A model generated the notes under the pieces. That model worked only from the letters and a program-made list of their open reading frames with translations, had not been told where the DNA came from and ran no database searches. Of a stretch of 64,000 nucleotides of DNA, positions 42,689-52,154 are shown piece by piece. This DNA comes from Solimicrobium silvestre. Lineage in GTDB: Bacteria; Pseudomonadota; Gammaproteobacteria; Burkholderiales; Burkholderiaceae_D. The stretch lies in assembly GCF_002976435.1 (NCBI RefSeq), contig NZ_PUGF01000006.1:153893-217892 (forward strand). Reading direction: 5' to 3'. Every line of letters begins with the position of its first letter. Within the stretch, counting starts at the first letter, position 1. A program made the translations under genes and the position numbers.

Positions 42689-43783
42689 ATGCGCAGCTCA
42701 ACCGCTTCCGTGCTCCCACTGCTGTGCTCCTTGCTGTGCTCCTTATTAATAGCGGCATTTTTTAGCGGCACAACTTATGCTGCCGAAGATAGCTCACCAC
42801 CAAGCAAACCCATTGTTAAAGACACGCTACCGATTAAAATAAAACCAACTGAAAACGCGGATGGAGAATCGAAACCAAAAAGCAAATCCAGTGCAAAAAG
42901 CGCCGCCGCTCAACATGATAAAGAAGAGATGGAAGCCGATGAGTTAGCCGACAAAATTGCTAAAAAAATGGCGGAGCTACACAAAGAAAACGAAAGAATA
43001 AAAGCGCAAACACCGATGGTGCGCCATCCCCGCGCAGCAACTTCAGCCAGCGCAGTAAGTCCTGGTATGCCGCATGGTGCCAATCTCGCCGCAGATAATA
43101 TAATGCACTTCGTGCCTTGGAGCTACGATGGCGAAGGCGGCCCATTACGCTGGGGGAAAATTGATCCCGCCAATGCCAAATGCGACACAGGTGAAAGGCA
43201 GTCGCCGATTGATATCCGGGATGGGATCCGGGTTGATTTGGAACCGGTAATATTCGACTACAAACCAACCCGTTTTAATGTGGTGGATACTGGACATACG
43301 ATACAAGTCAACCTCGGCGCAGGCAGCACCATCACCATTTTAGGCCGTCGTTATGAGTTGACTCAATTCCACTTCCACAAACCGTCCGAAGAGCGCGTTA
43401 ATGGTAGAAATTACGAGATGGTTGCGCATCTAGTGCATAAAGATATAGATGGAAAACTGGTTATGCTTGCCGTGTTAATTGAACAGGGTAAAGCCAACAG
43501 CCTGATTCAAACAATTTGGAATAACATGCCGCTTGAAAAAAACGATACCGTTCAACCATCCGGCACTATCGACATGTACCAAATCCTGCCTGCCAATCGT
43601 CAGTACTATACCTACATGGGCTCACTCACCACGCCGCCCTGCACGGAGGGTGTGCTCTGGGTAGTGTTTAAGGAGCCGATTGAAGCGTCACAAGATCAAA
43701 TAAGTATTTTTAGCCGTATGTATCCGATGAATGCCAGACCGATTCAAAATAGTGCAGGACGCTTGATTAAGGAATCAAATTAA
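42689..43783 (+). CDS. Alpha-class carbonic anhydrase with long charged N-terminal extension
   Basis: Periplasmic zinc enzyme interconverting CO2 and bicarbonate. Of 364 residues, the first ~30 form a signal peptide (ending TTYA). Residues about 33-130 are a polar Lys/Glu/Ala/Pro-rich extension with a coiled-coil stretch (EADELADKIAKKMAELHKEN in part). The catalytic domain starts at WSYDGEGGPLRWGKI. Zinc ligands are the two histidines of QFHFHKPSEE and the one in MVAHLVHKD; the SLTTPPCTEGVLW motif confirms the alpha class. The extension is longer than in typical bacterial alpha enzymes. The signal region contains a 12-bp tandem repeat (coding LCSLLCSL). Confidence 0.93.
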   Translation: MRSSTASVLPLLCSLLCSLLIAAFFSGTTYAAEDSSPPSKPIVKDTLPIKIKPTENADGESKPKSKSSAKSAAAQHDKEEMEADELADKIAKKMAELHKENERIKAQTPMVRHPRAATSASAVSPGMPHGANLAADNIMHFVPWSYDGEGGPLRWGKIDPANAKCDTGERQSPIDIRDGIRVDLEPVIFDYKPTRFNVVDTGHTIQVNLGAGSTITILGRRYELTQFHFHKPSEERVNGRNYEMVAHLVHKDIDGKLVMLAVLIEQGKANSLIQTIWNNMPLEKNDTVQPSGTIDMYQILPANRQYYTYMGSLTTPPCTEGVLWVVFKEPIEASQDQISIFSRMYPMNARPIQNSAGRLIKESN

Positions 43784-43990
43784 CGGTTTATTATTTTTTC
43801 GTCACTACCCAACAATGTTTGTAACAATTAAGCACGCGCATTGGACTAAAAAATATTTTGTATTACCATTCATTTTGACGTAATTCAACACTACTTAACC
43901 AAACTCAACTGCGTCTGTTTTACACATGCTTACGTCCCGCTTCGGTCGGTTGCCGATTCTTTTTTTCGATTTTTAAAAGGAATGCAAATC

Positions 43991-44347
43991 ATGGTTTCTC
44001 CTCTTTTTTTCTCTAAAAAAATATCTGCCTTAACAATGTCACGCCGCGACAAACTCCCATTATTTTCTTACAGCATCATGGGCATGCTCATCATGGCGAT
44101 GTTGTTGTCCTTCACCATGGTGAGTCGGCACGCTACAGCACAAACGCCAGCGTCGCCACCCGCTTCAGCGCCAGCAGGCGCAGGTGCTGGTGCAAAGTTT
44201 GCTGATCACAAAACAAAAGAATTAGCGCGTATTGCGCATCATTTAGAAGTGCTACAAACATTACAGTCATGCGTACAAGCTGCAAATGATCATGCTGCCA
44301 TGAAAACCTGCAACGAAACTGCTAAAGCATCAGAGCATCAAAAGTAA
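43991..44347 (+). CDS. Small secreted or membrane-anchored protein of unknown function
   Basis: 118 residues from the ATG at 43991, which has AAGGA at good spacing; the ATG at 43982 is too close to that site. A hydrophobic segment at about residues 27-47 (YSIMGMLIMAMLLSFTMVS) ends near ATAQ and may be a signal peptide. A Pro/Ala/Ser/Gly linker (TPASPPASAPAGAGAGA) follows, then a charged helical tail with two cysteines (LQSCVQ, KTCNET). No family recognised. It is isolated and shares a bidirectional terminator with the convergent protease gene. Confidence 0.65.
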   Translation: MVSPLFFSKKISALTMSRRDKLPLFSYSIMGMLIMAMLLSFTMVSRHATAQTPASPPASAPAGAGAGAKFADHKTKELARIAHHLEVLQTLQSCVQAANDHAAMKTCNETAKASEHQK

Positions 44348-44364
44348 TTTGAGTACGCTTTAAA

Positions 44365-44400
44365 ACAAAAAACCTCATTCTTGCGAATGAGGTTTTTTTT
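44365..44400. terminator. Bidirectional terminator, first S53 protease
   Basis: Perfect 10-bp stem AACCTCATTC (44371-44380) / GAATGAGGTT (44385-44394), TTGC loop, A- and T-runs on both sides. Nearly identical to the hairpin at 46774-46797, showing that the 3' flank was duplicated with the protease gene. Confidence 0.93.
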
Positions 44401-44438
44401 ACTTCAACAACTTACTAAGAACTTAAAACACAAGTATC

Positions 44439-46340
44439 TTATTTAGGAGGGAATACTGTTGGATTAGCTGTGATGTAAGCATTAACAGCATCGATATTCA
44501 AACTACCGAAGCCAGTTGCTGCACTCCATCCTGATGCGGCGGCGCTCATACCTGGATAAGTTGTGCTCCAGCCGTTGTATTCAATCGAATCACCATCAAC
44601 AGTAGCGCTAGTCACAGGAAATACTAAACCTGGATTTGCTGGAATAGCTTTATAAAATGCCGAATTTGGAAAGCCTAAATTGTTACCATGAGCTGATTCC
44701 AAACGTGCCCAAAAGCCAGCAAACATCGGTGCGGCCATACTTGTACCACCAACTGCTGCATAAGCTGTTCCATTAGCCGCTTGGTTAATGTAGATATTCG
44801 TACCGCTAGCTTGCGCTGCATCAAAAACGATATCTGGCAAACCACGATAAGTGTGTCCTGAACCAACGATACTTGCTGTCTGCCAAGCTGGGGCCAATTC
44901 ATTTTTACTGAAACCGCCACCAGTAGACCAGATACGCACAGCGCTACCATCACCAGTTGAAGCAGAACCTTCATTCCATACTGCCTGACCAGCGTATGCG
45001 CCAGTAGAAGTAGTGAATAACGCAGTACCACCTACAGCAACAACATACGGTGAGCTAGCTGGCTCACTAACGTCATAGGTTTTTTTCTGGGTAGTAGTTT
45101 TTGCTACGCCAGGGTTACCTTGTGAGTCAGTATCGCAGTTATACGGACCAGCATCACCAGCAGCAACGGAGAATGTAATCCCTTGTGCTACGGCTTGTTT
45201 AAAGACAGCGTCATCAGCTGCTTGTGAGCCGGATGATTTAGCAGAAGCTTCGCACTCACCCAAAGAAACGTTAACTACACTAGCAACGTTAGCGGTTACA
45301 GCAGCGTTATAAGCGGCTGTCAGTGCTGCATCTTCCATGGAGTTTGCTGTGTAGAATATCAGCTGTTTAACACCACCAGCCGCACCATAAATTACTTGAC
45401 TATCCAAGGCCCATTCAACTTCACCGGATTCATCAGTAGTATTTTCGCCACCAACATAAACAACCGTTGGAGTCAATTTTGGCAAGCTTGGATTATTGCT
45501 AAGGAAGGTTGCAAAATCTTGCAAGGTGTAAGTCATGTTTCCTTCAGCAATCGTTCCAACAATCGCTGTAGAAGCAGCTGGTGTAGTCACAGCGTTATAA
45601 ATCCCTGGGTATTGAGTTGGGATATGAGCGACTTCTGTACCAGTAGCAGCTTGAGTTCCTGATTTTGCTGCAGTATGAACACCGCTATGAGTTGCATGAT
45701 GTATTGCAGCATTTTGCAAACCCAGTACTGAACCAACGATATCAGCTAATGCAGCTGGAATCTGTGCAGGTTTGTCGTTTGCGTAAACGCTACGGCCTTC
45801 GTGCGTGAAGCGCTTCAATGAAGTATTAAACGCTTGTTTTACCGTTGCAGCAGTACCATCAGCACTCACCAAGGTACGGTTTGAGCTAACGCTAATGTTT
45901 TTAAATCCAGCTGAAGTTAAGTGAGCAACAACCGCATCAACTTGTGCTTGAGTTGGCGAGTATTGTGCAGCGAATTGTGCTGGTGTCAGGAATTTATGGT
46001 ACGAAGCATTGCCCGGTGTATGCAACGCTGTCAAGAAACTTTCCAACTGTGCTTGATTACGTAATTGCAAACTCACTGTAACGCTCTTCTGTTCGCCTTG
46101 CGCCATTTCTACAGCGATTTGGTCTGCAGTAACTTCCGCACCAGTACTGTCGTGTGTATGTACTTTAGCTAAAAATGCTTCTGTCTTAGTTGGGACCCAT
46201 GATGAAGTATCAACGGCTGCTTGCGCACCCATTACTCCACATGCCAAGGAAATTGCTAATGCCAATGAAGAGATGCGTGGAAGCACAAATTCTCCTGCGG
46301 ATGCGTTTGATTGCAAATTAAAGTTGCTGCTAAATTTCAT
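44439..46340 (-). CDS. Secreted S53 family serine-carboxyl peptidase (sedolisin), copy 1
   Basis: Pro-enzyme of a secreted, acid-acting endopeptidase, 633 residues. The signal peptide ends around residue 42 (GVMGAQA). A Pro-kumamolisin activation domain follows (about 45-205, with AQLESFLTALHTPGNASYHKFLTP in part). In the catalytic domain the Glu-Asp pair is in EVEWALDS (about residues 309 and 313), the oxyanion Asp in AAGDAGPYNCD (about 394), and the nucleophile Ser in GGTSMAAP (about 533). The C-terminal calcium-site region is SAATGFGSLN. GGAGGAA precedes the ATG. It is a tandem paralogue of the next gene. Confidence 0.94.
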   Translation of the reverse strand: MKFSSNFNLQSNASAGEFVLPRISSLALAISLACGVMGAQAAVDTSSWVPTKTEAFLAKVHTHDSTGAEVTADQIAVEMAQGEQKSVTVSLQLRNQAQLESFLTALHTPGNASYHKFLTPAQFAAQYSPTQAQVDAVVAHLTSAGFKNISVSSNRTLVSADGTAATVKQAFNTSLKRFTHEGRSVYANDKPAQIPAALADIVGSVLGLQNAAIHHATHSGVHTAAKSGTQAATGTEVAHIPTQYPGIYNAVTTPAASTAIVGTIAEGNMTYTLQDFATFLSNNPSLPKLTPTVVYVGGENTTDESGEVEWALDSQVIYGAAGGVKQLIFYTANSMEDAALTAAYNAAVTANVASVVNVSLGECEASAKSSGSQAADDAVFKQAVAQGITFSVAAGDAGPYNCDTDSQGNPGVAKTTTQKKTYDVSEPASSPYVVAVGGTALFTTSTGAYAGQAVWNEGSASTGDGSAVRIWSTGGGFSKNELAPAWQTASIVGSGHTYRGLPDIVFDAAQASGTNIYINQAANGTAYAAVGGTSMAAPMFAGFWARLESAHGNNLGFPNSAFYKAIPANPGLVFPVTSATVDGDSIEYNGWSTTYPGMSAAASGWSAATGFGSLNIDAVNAYITANPTVFPPK

Positions 46341-46840
46341 CGTCGTTCCTCCGAATACACAATTTTATAACCCGAGTTACTTGTGGCAACCAGGCCGCTT
46401 ATACCGATCATTTTTCAGATTTTTACTTCCTATCTTTTTATAAAAATGATCGTCTTTGAAAAACCTAAATCCTTTAGGAGTTATTTCTATTTAAGAATAT
46501 TTCTAAAGAACATCTAGATTCTTGCGAGCAAGTTTAAGCGTGATTTTTTTAAATTACTAGATGGTATTTGTCGAAATTGACCCGCATTACAACACTCATT
46601 TTTAGAAGGAAAATTTCAATTATTGTGCTGCGATAAAATTTGATTGCCTTACGAAAGTGCTTTAAATTTCAAGCATTTAAATTTCATTGGCGATGACTTC
46701 TTTTCCTTATTTATTTCATCATTTTTAAAATTTTTTTCACATCATCAACACAAAAACAATTCTTACAATAAAAAACCCCATTCTTGCGAATGAGGTTTTT
46801 TTACTGCATCAACTCACTAAAAAATTAAAATCCAACCGCC
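46341..46840 (-). other. Leader/promoter region of S53 copy 1 and terminator of copy 2
   Basis: 500 bp without a gene. 46774-46797 is the terminator of the upstream protease gene. About 46500-46640 is clearly homologous to 48950-49090: both contain CTAGTAATTT (on the gene strand), a TTTAGAAATATTC block and GCGATAAAAT. This is therefore a duplicated promoter/leader. 46341-46500 differs more between copies. Confidence 0.65.
46771..46802 (-). terminator. Terminator of S53 protease copy 2
   Basis: Stem AACCCCATTC (46774-46783) / GAATGAGGTT (46788-46797) with one C-A mismatch and the same TTGC loop as copy 1; A/T-runs on both sides. Confidence 0.87.
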
Positions 46841-48730
46841 TTATTTAGGAGGGAAAACTGTTGGATTAGCAGTGATGTAAGCATTCAATGCATCGATATT
46901 CAAACTACCGAAGCCAGTTGCTGCGCTCCATCCTGATGCTGCTGCTTTCATACCTGGATAAGTGGTGCTCCAGCCGTTGTAGTCAACTGAATCACCATCA
47001 ACCGTGGCGCTAGTCACAGGGAATACTAAGCCTGCATTAGCTGGAATAGCTTTGTAGAAGGCCGAATTCGGGAAGCCCAAATTATTGCCATGTGCTGATT
47101 CCATACGAGCCCAGATACCGACAAATATCGGTGAAGCCATACTTGTACCACCAACAGTACCGTACGCAGTGCCGTTGGCTGCTTCATTGATATAAATATT
47201 AGTACCACTTGCTGAAGCAGCATCAAATACAAGGTCAGGCAAACCACGATATGTGTGGCCTGAACCAACGATGCTCGCTGTTTGCCAGCTTGGTGCCAAT
47301 TCGTCTTTACTAAAACCGCCGCCTGTAGACCAGATACGCACAGCACTACCATCGCCAGTTGAAGCAGTGCCTTCATTCCATACTGCCTGGCCACTATATC
47401 CGCCAGAAGATGTAGTGAATAAAGCAGTACCGCCTACTGCAACAACATACGGAGAACTAGCTGGCTCACTAACGTCATAAGTTTTTTTCTGTGTAGTGGT
47501 CTTTGCTACACCAGGGTTTCCTTGCGAGTCAGTATCGCAGTTATACGGGCCGGCATCACCTGAAGCGATTGAGAAGGTAATTCCTTGTGCTACGGCTTGT
47601 TTAAAGACCGCATCGTCAGCTGCTTGTGAACCAGATGACTTAGCGTCCGCTTCGCACTCACCTAATGAAACATTGACTACGCTGACTACGTTAGCTGTCA
47701 CAGCAGCGTTATAGGTGGCCGTCAGTGGTGCATCTTCCATTGAACTTGCTACATAAAAGATCAGTTTTTTTGGCACGCCAGTACCGTAGATCACTTGGCT
47801 ATCCAAGGCCCATTCGACTTCACCGGATTCATCGCCAGACGCAGTTCCAACATTGACGACTGTAGGCACATAACCTTGTGGCAAAGTTGGGTTAGCTTTA
47901 AGGAATGCAGCAAAATCTTGAAGCGTGTATGTCATGCTACCTTCAGCAATTGTTCCTACAGTCGCATTGGATGCAATAGGCGTAGTCACGTCACCATAGA
48001 TTCCTGGATATTGGGTTGGGATATGGGCGACTTCTGTGCCAGTCGACGCAGCAGCTGTGCTAGATTTTTTGGCTGCATCATGAACACCGCTATGCATGAC
48101 ATGATGAATTGCCGCATTTTGCAGACCCATTACTGAACCAATAATATTGCCCAATTCAGCTGGAACCTGTGCAGGTTTGTCATTAGCAAAAACGTGGCGA
48201 CCTTGATGATTAAAACTTTTCAGTGAAGTATTAAATGCTTGCTTCACCGTTGCAACAGTACCATCAGCGCTTACCAGTGTGCGGTTAGAGCTAACGCTAA
48301 TGTTTTTAAAACCAGCGCTGCTCAAGTGAGCAACGACAGCATCAACTTGCGCTTGTGTCGGGGAATATTGTGCGGCGAACTGCTCTGGCGTCAGGAACTT
48401 GTGATAAGACGCATTACCCGGTGTATGCAACGCTGTCAAAAAGCTTTCCAGCTGGTCTTGATTACGTAATTGCAGACTCACGGTAATACTCTTTTTTTCA
48501 CCTTGCGCCAACTCCACTGCGATTGCGTCCGCAGTAACAGCAGCACCGGTACTATCAACAGTATGCACTCTGGGTAAAAAGGCTTCTGTTTTAGTTCCTA
48601 CCCAAGATGAAGTGTCACTGGCTGCTTGCGCACCCATTACACCGCATGCTAAGGAAAGCGCTATTGCTAATGTGGAGATACGTGGAAGTACTAAGTCTCC
48701 TGCTTTAACTGCTGATGCTTTAGAATTCAT
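46841..48730 (-). CDS. Secreted S53 family serine-carboxyl peptidase (sedolisin), copy 2
   Basis: Tandem paralogue of the preceding protease, very similar along its whole length. From the ATG at 48730 (AGAGG upstream; aligns with the start of copy 1) it has 629 residues; the frame is open to 48808, which would add 26 residues before the signal peptide. Signal peptide, pro-domain and all catalytic motifs are intact: EVEWALDS, ASGDAGPYNCD and GGTSMASP. Differences cluster in the signal/pro-domain junction and in scattered surface positions (ASGD instead of AAGD, SMASP instead of SMAAP), so both copies look functional. Confidence 0.93.
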   Translation of the reverse strand: MNSKASAVKAGDLVLPRISTLAIALSLACGVMGAQAASDTSSWVGTKTEAFLPRVHTVDSTGAAVTADAIAVELAQGEKKSITVSLQLRNQDQLESFLTALHTPGNASYHKFLTPEQFAAQYSPTQAQVDAVVAHLSSAGFKNISVSSNRTLVSADGTVATVKQAFNTSLKSFNHQGRHVFANDKPAQVPAELGNIIGSVMGLQNAAIHHVMHSGVHDAAKKSSTAAASTGTEVAHIPTQYPGIYGDVTTPIASNATVGTIAEGSMTYTLQDFAAFLKANPTLPQGYVPTVVNVGTASGDESGEVEWALDSQVIYGTGVPKKLIFYVASSMEDAPLTATYNAAVTANVVSVVNVSLGECEADAKSSGSQAADDAVFKQAVAQGITFSIASGDAGPYNCDTDSQGNPGVAKTTTQKKTYDVSEPASSPYVVAVGGTALFTTSSGGYSGQAVWNEGTASTGDGSAVRIWSTGGGFSKDELAPSWQTASIVGSGHTYRGLPDLVFDAASASGTNIYINEAANGTAYGTVGGTSMASPIFVGIWARMESAHGNNLGFPNSAFYKAIPANAGLVFPVTSATVDGDSVDYNGWSTTYPGMKAAASGWSAATGFGSLNIDALNAYITANPTVFPPK

Positions 48731-49197
48731 TTTTCTTATTCCTCTAAAAGTAAACAACATGAAAAACACTTGAACATCGCACTGGACTCCATTTGTAATG
48801 AGAACCATGCGCTAATGAAGACCTCCCTACGAATTCACCACCGTTGATATAACGATGAACTCCCGGGTTACGAGAACCAACCTTCATCAGTACGCCAAGC
48901 GTCAATATTGAGAATCACACATCTCTAGATTTAAATTCCCCGGAAGAATATTTCTAAAGGACATGCTGAATCTCGGAACTGAGTTTAGGCGCGTATTTTT
49001 TAAATTACTAGGTGGTAAACATGAAATTTACTCGGAACATTGAAACTCATTTGTAAATAAAAATTTACGTTTATTGTCCTGCGATAAAATCTGATTGATT
49101 TCTTCATTTTTTATTTTTTAATTACCGCAAAGAAATCTTTTAAAAACTTACATTGTCGTGCTTTGCGGCAATAATATTCAGGATCTTCAAGGAATTG
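48731..49197 (-). other. Leader/promoter region of S53 copy 2
   Basis: 467 bp. The distal part (about 48950-49090) is homologous to the copy 1 leader. The proximal part (48731-48900) contains a GTAACCCGGG stretch and GGTGAATTCGTAGGGAGG (gene strand) that partly resembles the ribosome-site region of copy 1, as if about 100 bp had been inserted before the start codon. A 47-codon open frame (48744-48887) lies here but has no ribosome site. Confidence 0.5.
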
Positions 49198-50010
49198 ATG
49201 AAACCAACTCTCAGCATTATTGGCGCAGGAAAAGTAGGGCGAGTCCTCGGTCAGCAATTTTTTAAACACCACATATTTACACTGCACGATGTATTGAATC
49301 GCTCTTTAAGTAGCAGCTTAGCGGCGTGTAAGTTTATGGGCGCAGGTAACGCCATCAGTGAATTTTCCGAGCTACGTCAAGCCGATGTCTATATGTTGGC
49401 CGTCTCTGACGATCAAATAAAATCGTGCAGCCAGCAACTCCAACAGCTCGGGCTCATTAATCCTGACACGCTGGTTTTCCATTGCAGCGGCGCACTTTGC
49501 GCCAGTGAATTAGGTATGACTAACGGCGCAGCCAGCTTGCATCCGATTCGTAGCTTTGCCGACCCGACTACCGTTGCTGCGCAATTTACTGACACCATTT
49601 GCAGCGTGGAAGGTAACGCCAATGCGGCACAAATATTAACTACGGCATTAGAAAAAATGGGCGCACAGGTAGTGCACTTAGAGCCAGAAGGGAAAGCGCT
49701 TTATCATGCTGCTGCGGTGTTTGCCAGCAACTACCTAGTTACCTTAATGGATGCCGCACTCACGACATTTCAGGCCGCTGGAATTCCGTTGAAAATGGCA
49801 CAGCACATGACAGAACCATTAGCGCGAGAAACCCTGGAAAATGTATTTCGCTTAGGCGCAAAAAATGCATTGACCGGCCCGATTGCACGTGGAGATTTTT
49901 TGACGGTAAAGCGTCATCACGACGCACTAAACAGTACGAACCCAGACAATGCCGAGCTGTATATGGCATTAGCTGAGTCAACTAAACAAATGAAAGACCG
50001 CGACGCATAA
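49198..50010 (+). CDS. Rossmann-like/DUF2520 oxidoreductase-like protein
   Basis: Two-domain protein of 270 residues resembling F420/6-phosphogluconate-type dehydrogenases. The N-terminal NAD(P)-binding fold begins LSIIGAGKVGRVLGQQF, with the conserved VYMLAVSDDQI and VFHCSGAL near residues 70-95 and SLHPIRSF near 113. The C-terminal DUF2520 domain is all helical (HAAAVFASNYLVTLMDAA and LTGPIARGD). Substrate is unknown. The ATG at 49198 has AAGGA just before it and is preferred to the open frame from 49153. Confidence 0.87.
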   Translation: MKPTLSIIGAGKVGRVLGQQFFKHHIFTLHDVLNRSLSSSLAACKFMGAGNAISEFSELRQADVYMLAVSDDQIKSCSQQLQQLGLINPDTLVFHCSGALCASELGMTNGAASLHPIRSFADPTTVAAQFTDTICSVEGNANAAQILTTALEKMGAQVVHLEPEGKALYHAAAVFASNYLVTLMDAALTTFQAAGIPLKMAQHMTEPLARETLENVFRLGAKNALTGPIARGDFLTVKRHHDALNSTNPDNAELYMALAESTKQMKDRDA

Positions 50011-50036
50011 GTGGTGCTAATTTCAAACATACACTT

Positions 50037-51500
50037 TCAGCCACTTACATAATAAGAAACCTCAGCGCGATTTCTCCCTTCCGATTTGGCGAAATACATC
50101 GCCTCATCGACACGCGCAAATAATTCGTCAGCACTTTCATTTTCAGCCCACTCCGCCACGCCCAAACTAATCGTGACAGAGGCAGCGCCGTCTGCAATGG
50201 AGAACGCATGGTTTTGCACATTCAAGCGCAATTGCTCGGCAACTTTATAGGCTTGTTCCAATTCACATTTCTTTAATAGCAGCGCGAATTGCTCACCACC
50301 CCAACGACACAGCAAATCACTACCGCGCACCGATTCCTTACTCATTCTAGCGATATCCATAATGATCTGATCACCGGTGACGTGACCGTGCAATTCATTA
50401 ATTTTCTTTAAAAAATCAATGTCAAATAAAATGAACGAAAGAGGATATTTAGCACGCCGCATGTCAAGCACCGTTTGTTGAAATGATGTGGTGAATGACT
50501 GCCGGTTCATCAAGCCAGTCATGCCGTCGCAATTAGTTAAAGCCAGCAAGCGGCTCTGATGATGCGCAATTGAAAACCACGCCAACAACAATGCCAGGGT
50601 GGTGATGATGACACCTATGGCGGCATTCACAAAAAACAGCGGCTGCACTTGAGCTGCTTCGTCAGCTGCATCGCTCTCCACAATCAAATGCCAGCCCAGC
50701 TCGGGAATATAACGTGCATTGAACAAAATATTGGTCGCTGCTAATTCGTATGAGGAGTTCAGTTCAGTGTGTTCATTGTTTAAAATTTCTTCGGCAATTT
50801 GCTTAATGCCCTCCTGCTCGTGAATATTTCCATGCAAATTGTGCTGATTATCGGATAAAACAATCTTCCCGCTGGTATCTACAAAATACACAGAGCGCTT
50901 AAAATCATTCACATAATGATCCATCGCTTTAGTAACCAGCTCTAGCGGCATGCTGACGCCAGCTGCGCCTAAAAATTTTCCTTCTGAATTTTGAATCCGG
51001 TAGCTGATATACAGATTGGGATGATTAGTTTCATCCGACTCAGCTGCTACCGTCGTTTCATAGGCGTGCTTTGCAGCGCGCGTTTTAAAATACCAGGTGT
51101 CATGAAAATTTTCAGGGTTAATCGTTCTGATCACGCCTTGACTGTCATAAAACTGCCGATCTTTTTCTGTCACTAAAAAATGGGAAGTAGATTGGTCTTT
51201 TTGTTGGGCAGACTTTAAATGTGCCAACAGTCTTGCACTGTCATGCTCATCACTTAAAATCCAGTCACGTACCACGGCATCATCCGCCATCCGCGCTGAA
51301 GTAAGGATTGAGCGAGCGATATTACGTTGAATTTCGGCCGATAAACTGTCACCCGTTAACGGCAAGGTTTTCTGGGCGCTGGTTTGCACCATCAGGGCAC
51401 GCGTCGAATACAGCGTCACCGCGCTATTAGCGACGATGCCAATAATTAACAACAATCCTAACCAAACCAACAATCGATACTTTTTATATAAGTGGCGCAT
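50037..51500 (-). CDS. Diguanylate cyclase with extracytoplasmic dCACHE-like sensor
   Basis: Membrane signalling protein making cyclic-di-GMP, about 487 residues. The first membrane helix (about 8-32) and second (about 290-313) bracket a periplasmic sensor of the CACHE type (for example LYISYRIQNSEGKFLGAAGVSM in part). The GGDEF domain follows with active site GGEQF near residue 398, a functional GGEEF variant in many enzymes, and an RxxD inhibitory site (RGSD) exactly five residues upstream, so product inhibition is expected. The start is uncertain: the ATG at 51500 begins just before the first helix; a GTG at 51557 also lies in frame. No ribosome site supports either. Confidence 0.88.
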   Translation of the reverse strand: MRHLYKKYRLLVWLGLLLIIGIVANSAVTLYSTRALMVQTSAQKTLPLTGDSLSAEIQRNIARSILTSARMADDAVVRDWILSDEHDSARLLAHLKSAQQKDQSTSHFLVTEKDRQFYDSQGVIRTINPENFHDTWYFKTRAAKHAYETTVAAESDETNHPNLYISYRIQNSEGKFLGAAGVSMPLELVTKAMDHYVNDFKRSVYFVDTSGKIVLSDNQHNLHGNIHEQEGIKQIAEEILNNEHTELNSSYELAATNILFNARYIPELGWHLIVESDAADEAAQVQPLFFVNAAIGVIITTLALLLAWFSIAHHQSRLLALTNCDGMTGLMNRQSFTTSFQQTVLDMRRAKYPLSFILFDIDFLKKINELHGHVTGDQIIMDIARMSKESVRGSDLLCRWGGEQFALLLKKCELEQAYKVAEQLRLNVQNHAFSIADGAASVTISLGVAEWAENESADELFARVDEAMYFAKSEGRNRAEVSYYVSG

Positions 51501-51764
51501 ATAAACAGTTAAGTTGATGAATGAGGAAACCGTGCTTGCTGATTCTAATTCATGCACATGCGTTTGTTGCTGAGTTTATTGCTTATTATGTTGGCGCACT
51601 TAAAGATTGATGTTATTTTATTTGCCAAAATGGTATTTCAGTTTCATAAACTACACGACAAAAGCATCTCAATTTGTCATTTTGTTTCACTATTTAGCTG
51701 TATCATTCCTACGTTAAAATTTGAACGTTGAAATTTAAATACCATAATCCTAACTGGAGACACT

Positions 51765-52142
51765 ATGAAATTAACTGCCTGGGCCACACTCGCTAGCGTG
51801 CTGATGTACATTTGGGTTTTTGCCAAAGTTGGAAAAGCGAGAGGCGTGCATAAAGTTCCCGCACCGCTGACTGATGGCCCGGTTGAATTTTTAATTGCCT
51901 TACGAGTACAGGCAAATACGGTGGAACAGCTCATTATATTTTTACCTCTTTTATGGTTATGCTGCATTTTCATGAGCGACCAAATTGCCGCAATATTGGG
52001 TGCAATCTGGGTCGTTGGCCGTATTCTTTATGCTCTCGGCTATTATCAAGCGCCAGACAAGCGCAGCCTTGGTTTCTTAATCTCCAGCGTTGCTGCCATA
52101 GGCTTATTAATTAGTGCGGTAACTGGCCTGATCATTCACTAA
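51765..52142 (+). CDS. MAPEG family membrane protein
   Basis: Small four-helix membrane protein of 125 residues, related to microsomal glutathione transferases. The family motif RVQANTVEQLIIFLP is near residues 47-61, followed by VVGRILYALGYYQAPDKRSLGF near residue 85 in part. Substrate is not known. It lies 12 bp upstream of the AI-2E family gene, so both may be expressed from one transcript. Confidence 0.88.
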   Translation: MKLTAWATLASVLMYIWVFAKVGKARGVHKVPAPLTDGPVEFLIALRVQANTVEQLIIFLPLLWLCCIFMSDQIAAILGAIWVVGRILYALGYYQAPDKRSLGFLISSVAAIGLLISAVTGLIIH

Positions 52143-52154
52143 ACACACGGCATT

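Noticed and set aside
44675..45031. Alternative frames inside the two S53 genes, similar to each other (also 47026-47394)
   Set aside because: Their mutual similarity is a by-product of the duplicated protease genes in the same relative frame.
48744..48887. 47-codon frame in the leader of S53 copy 2
   Set aside because: No ribosome site, not present in the leader of copy 1, no known motif. Kept only as a note because the leader is long.
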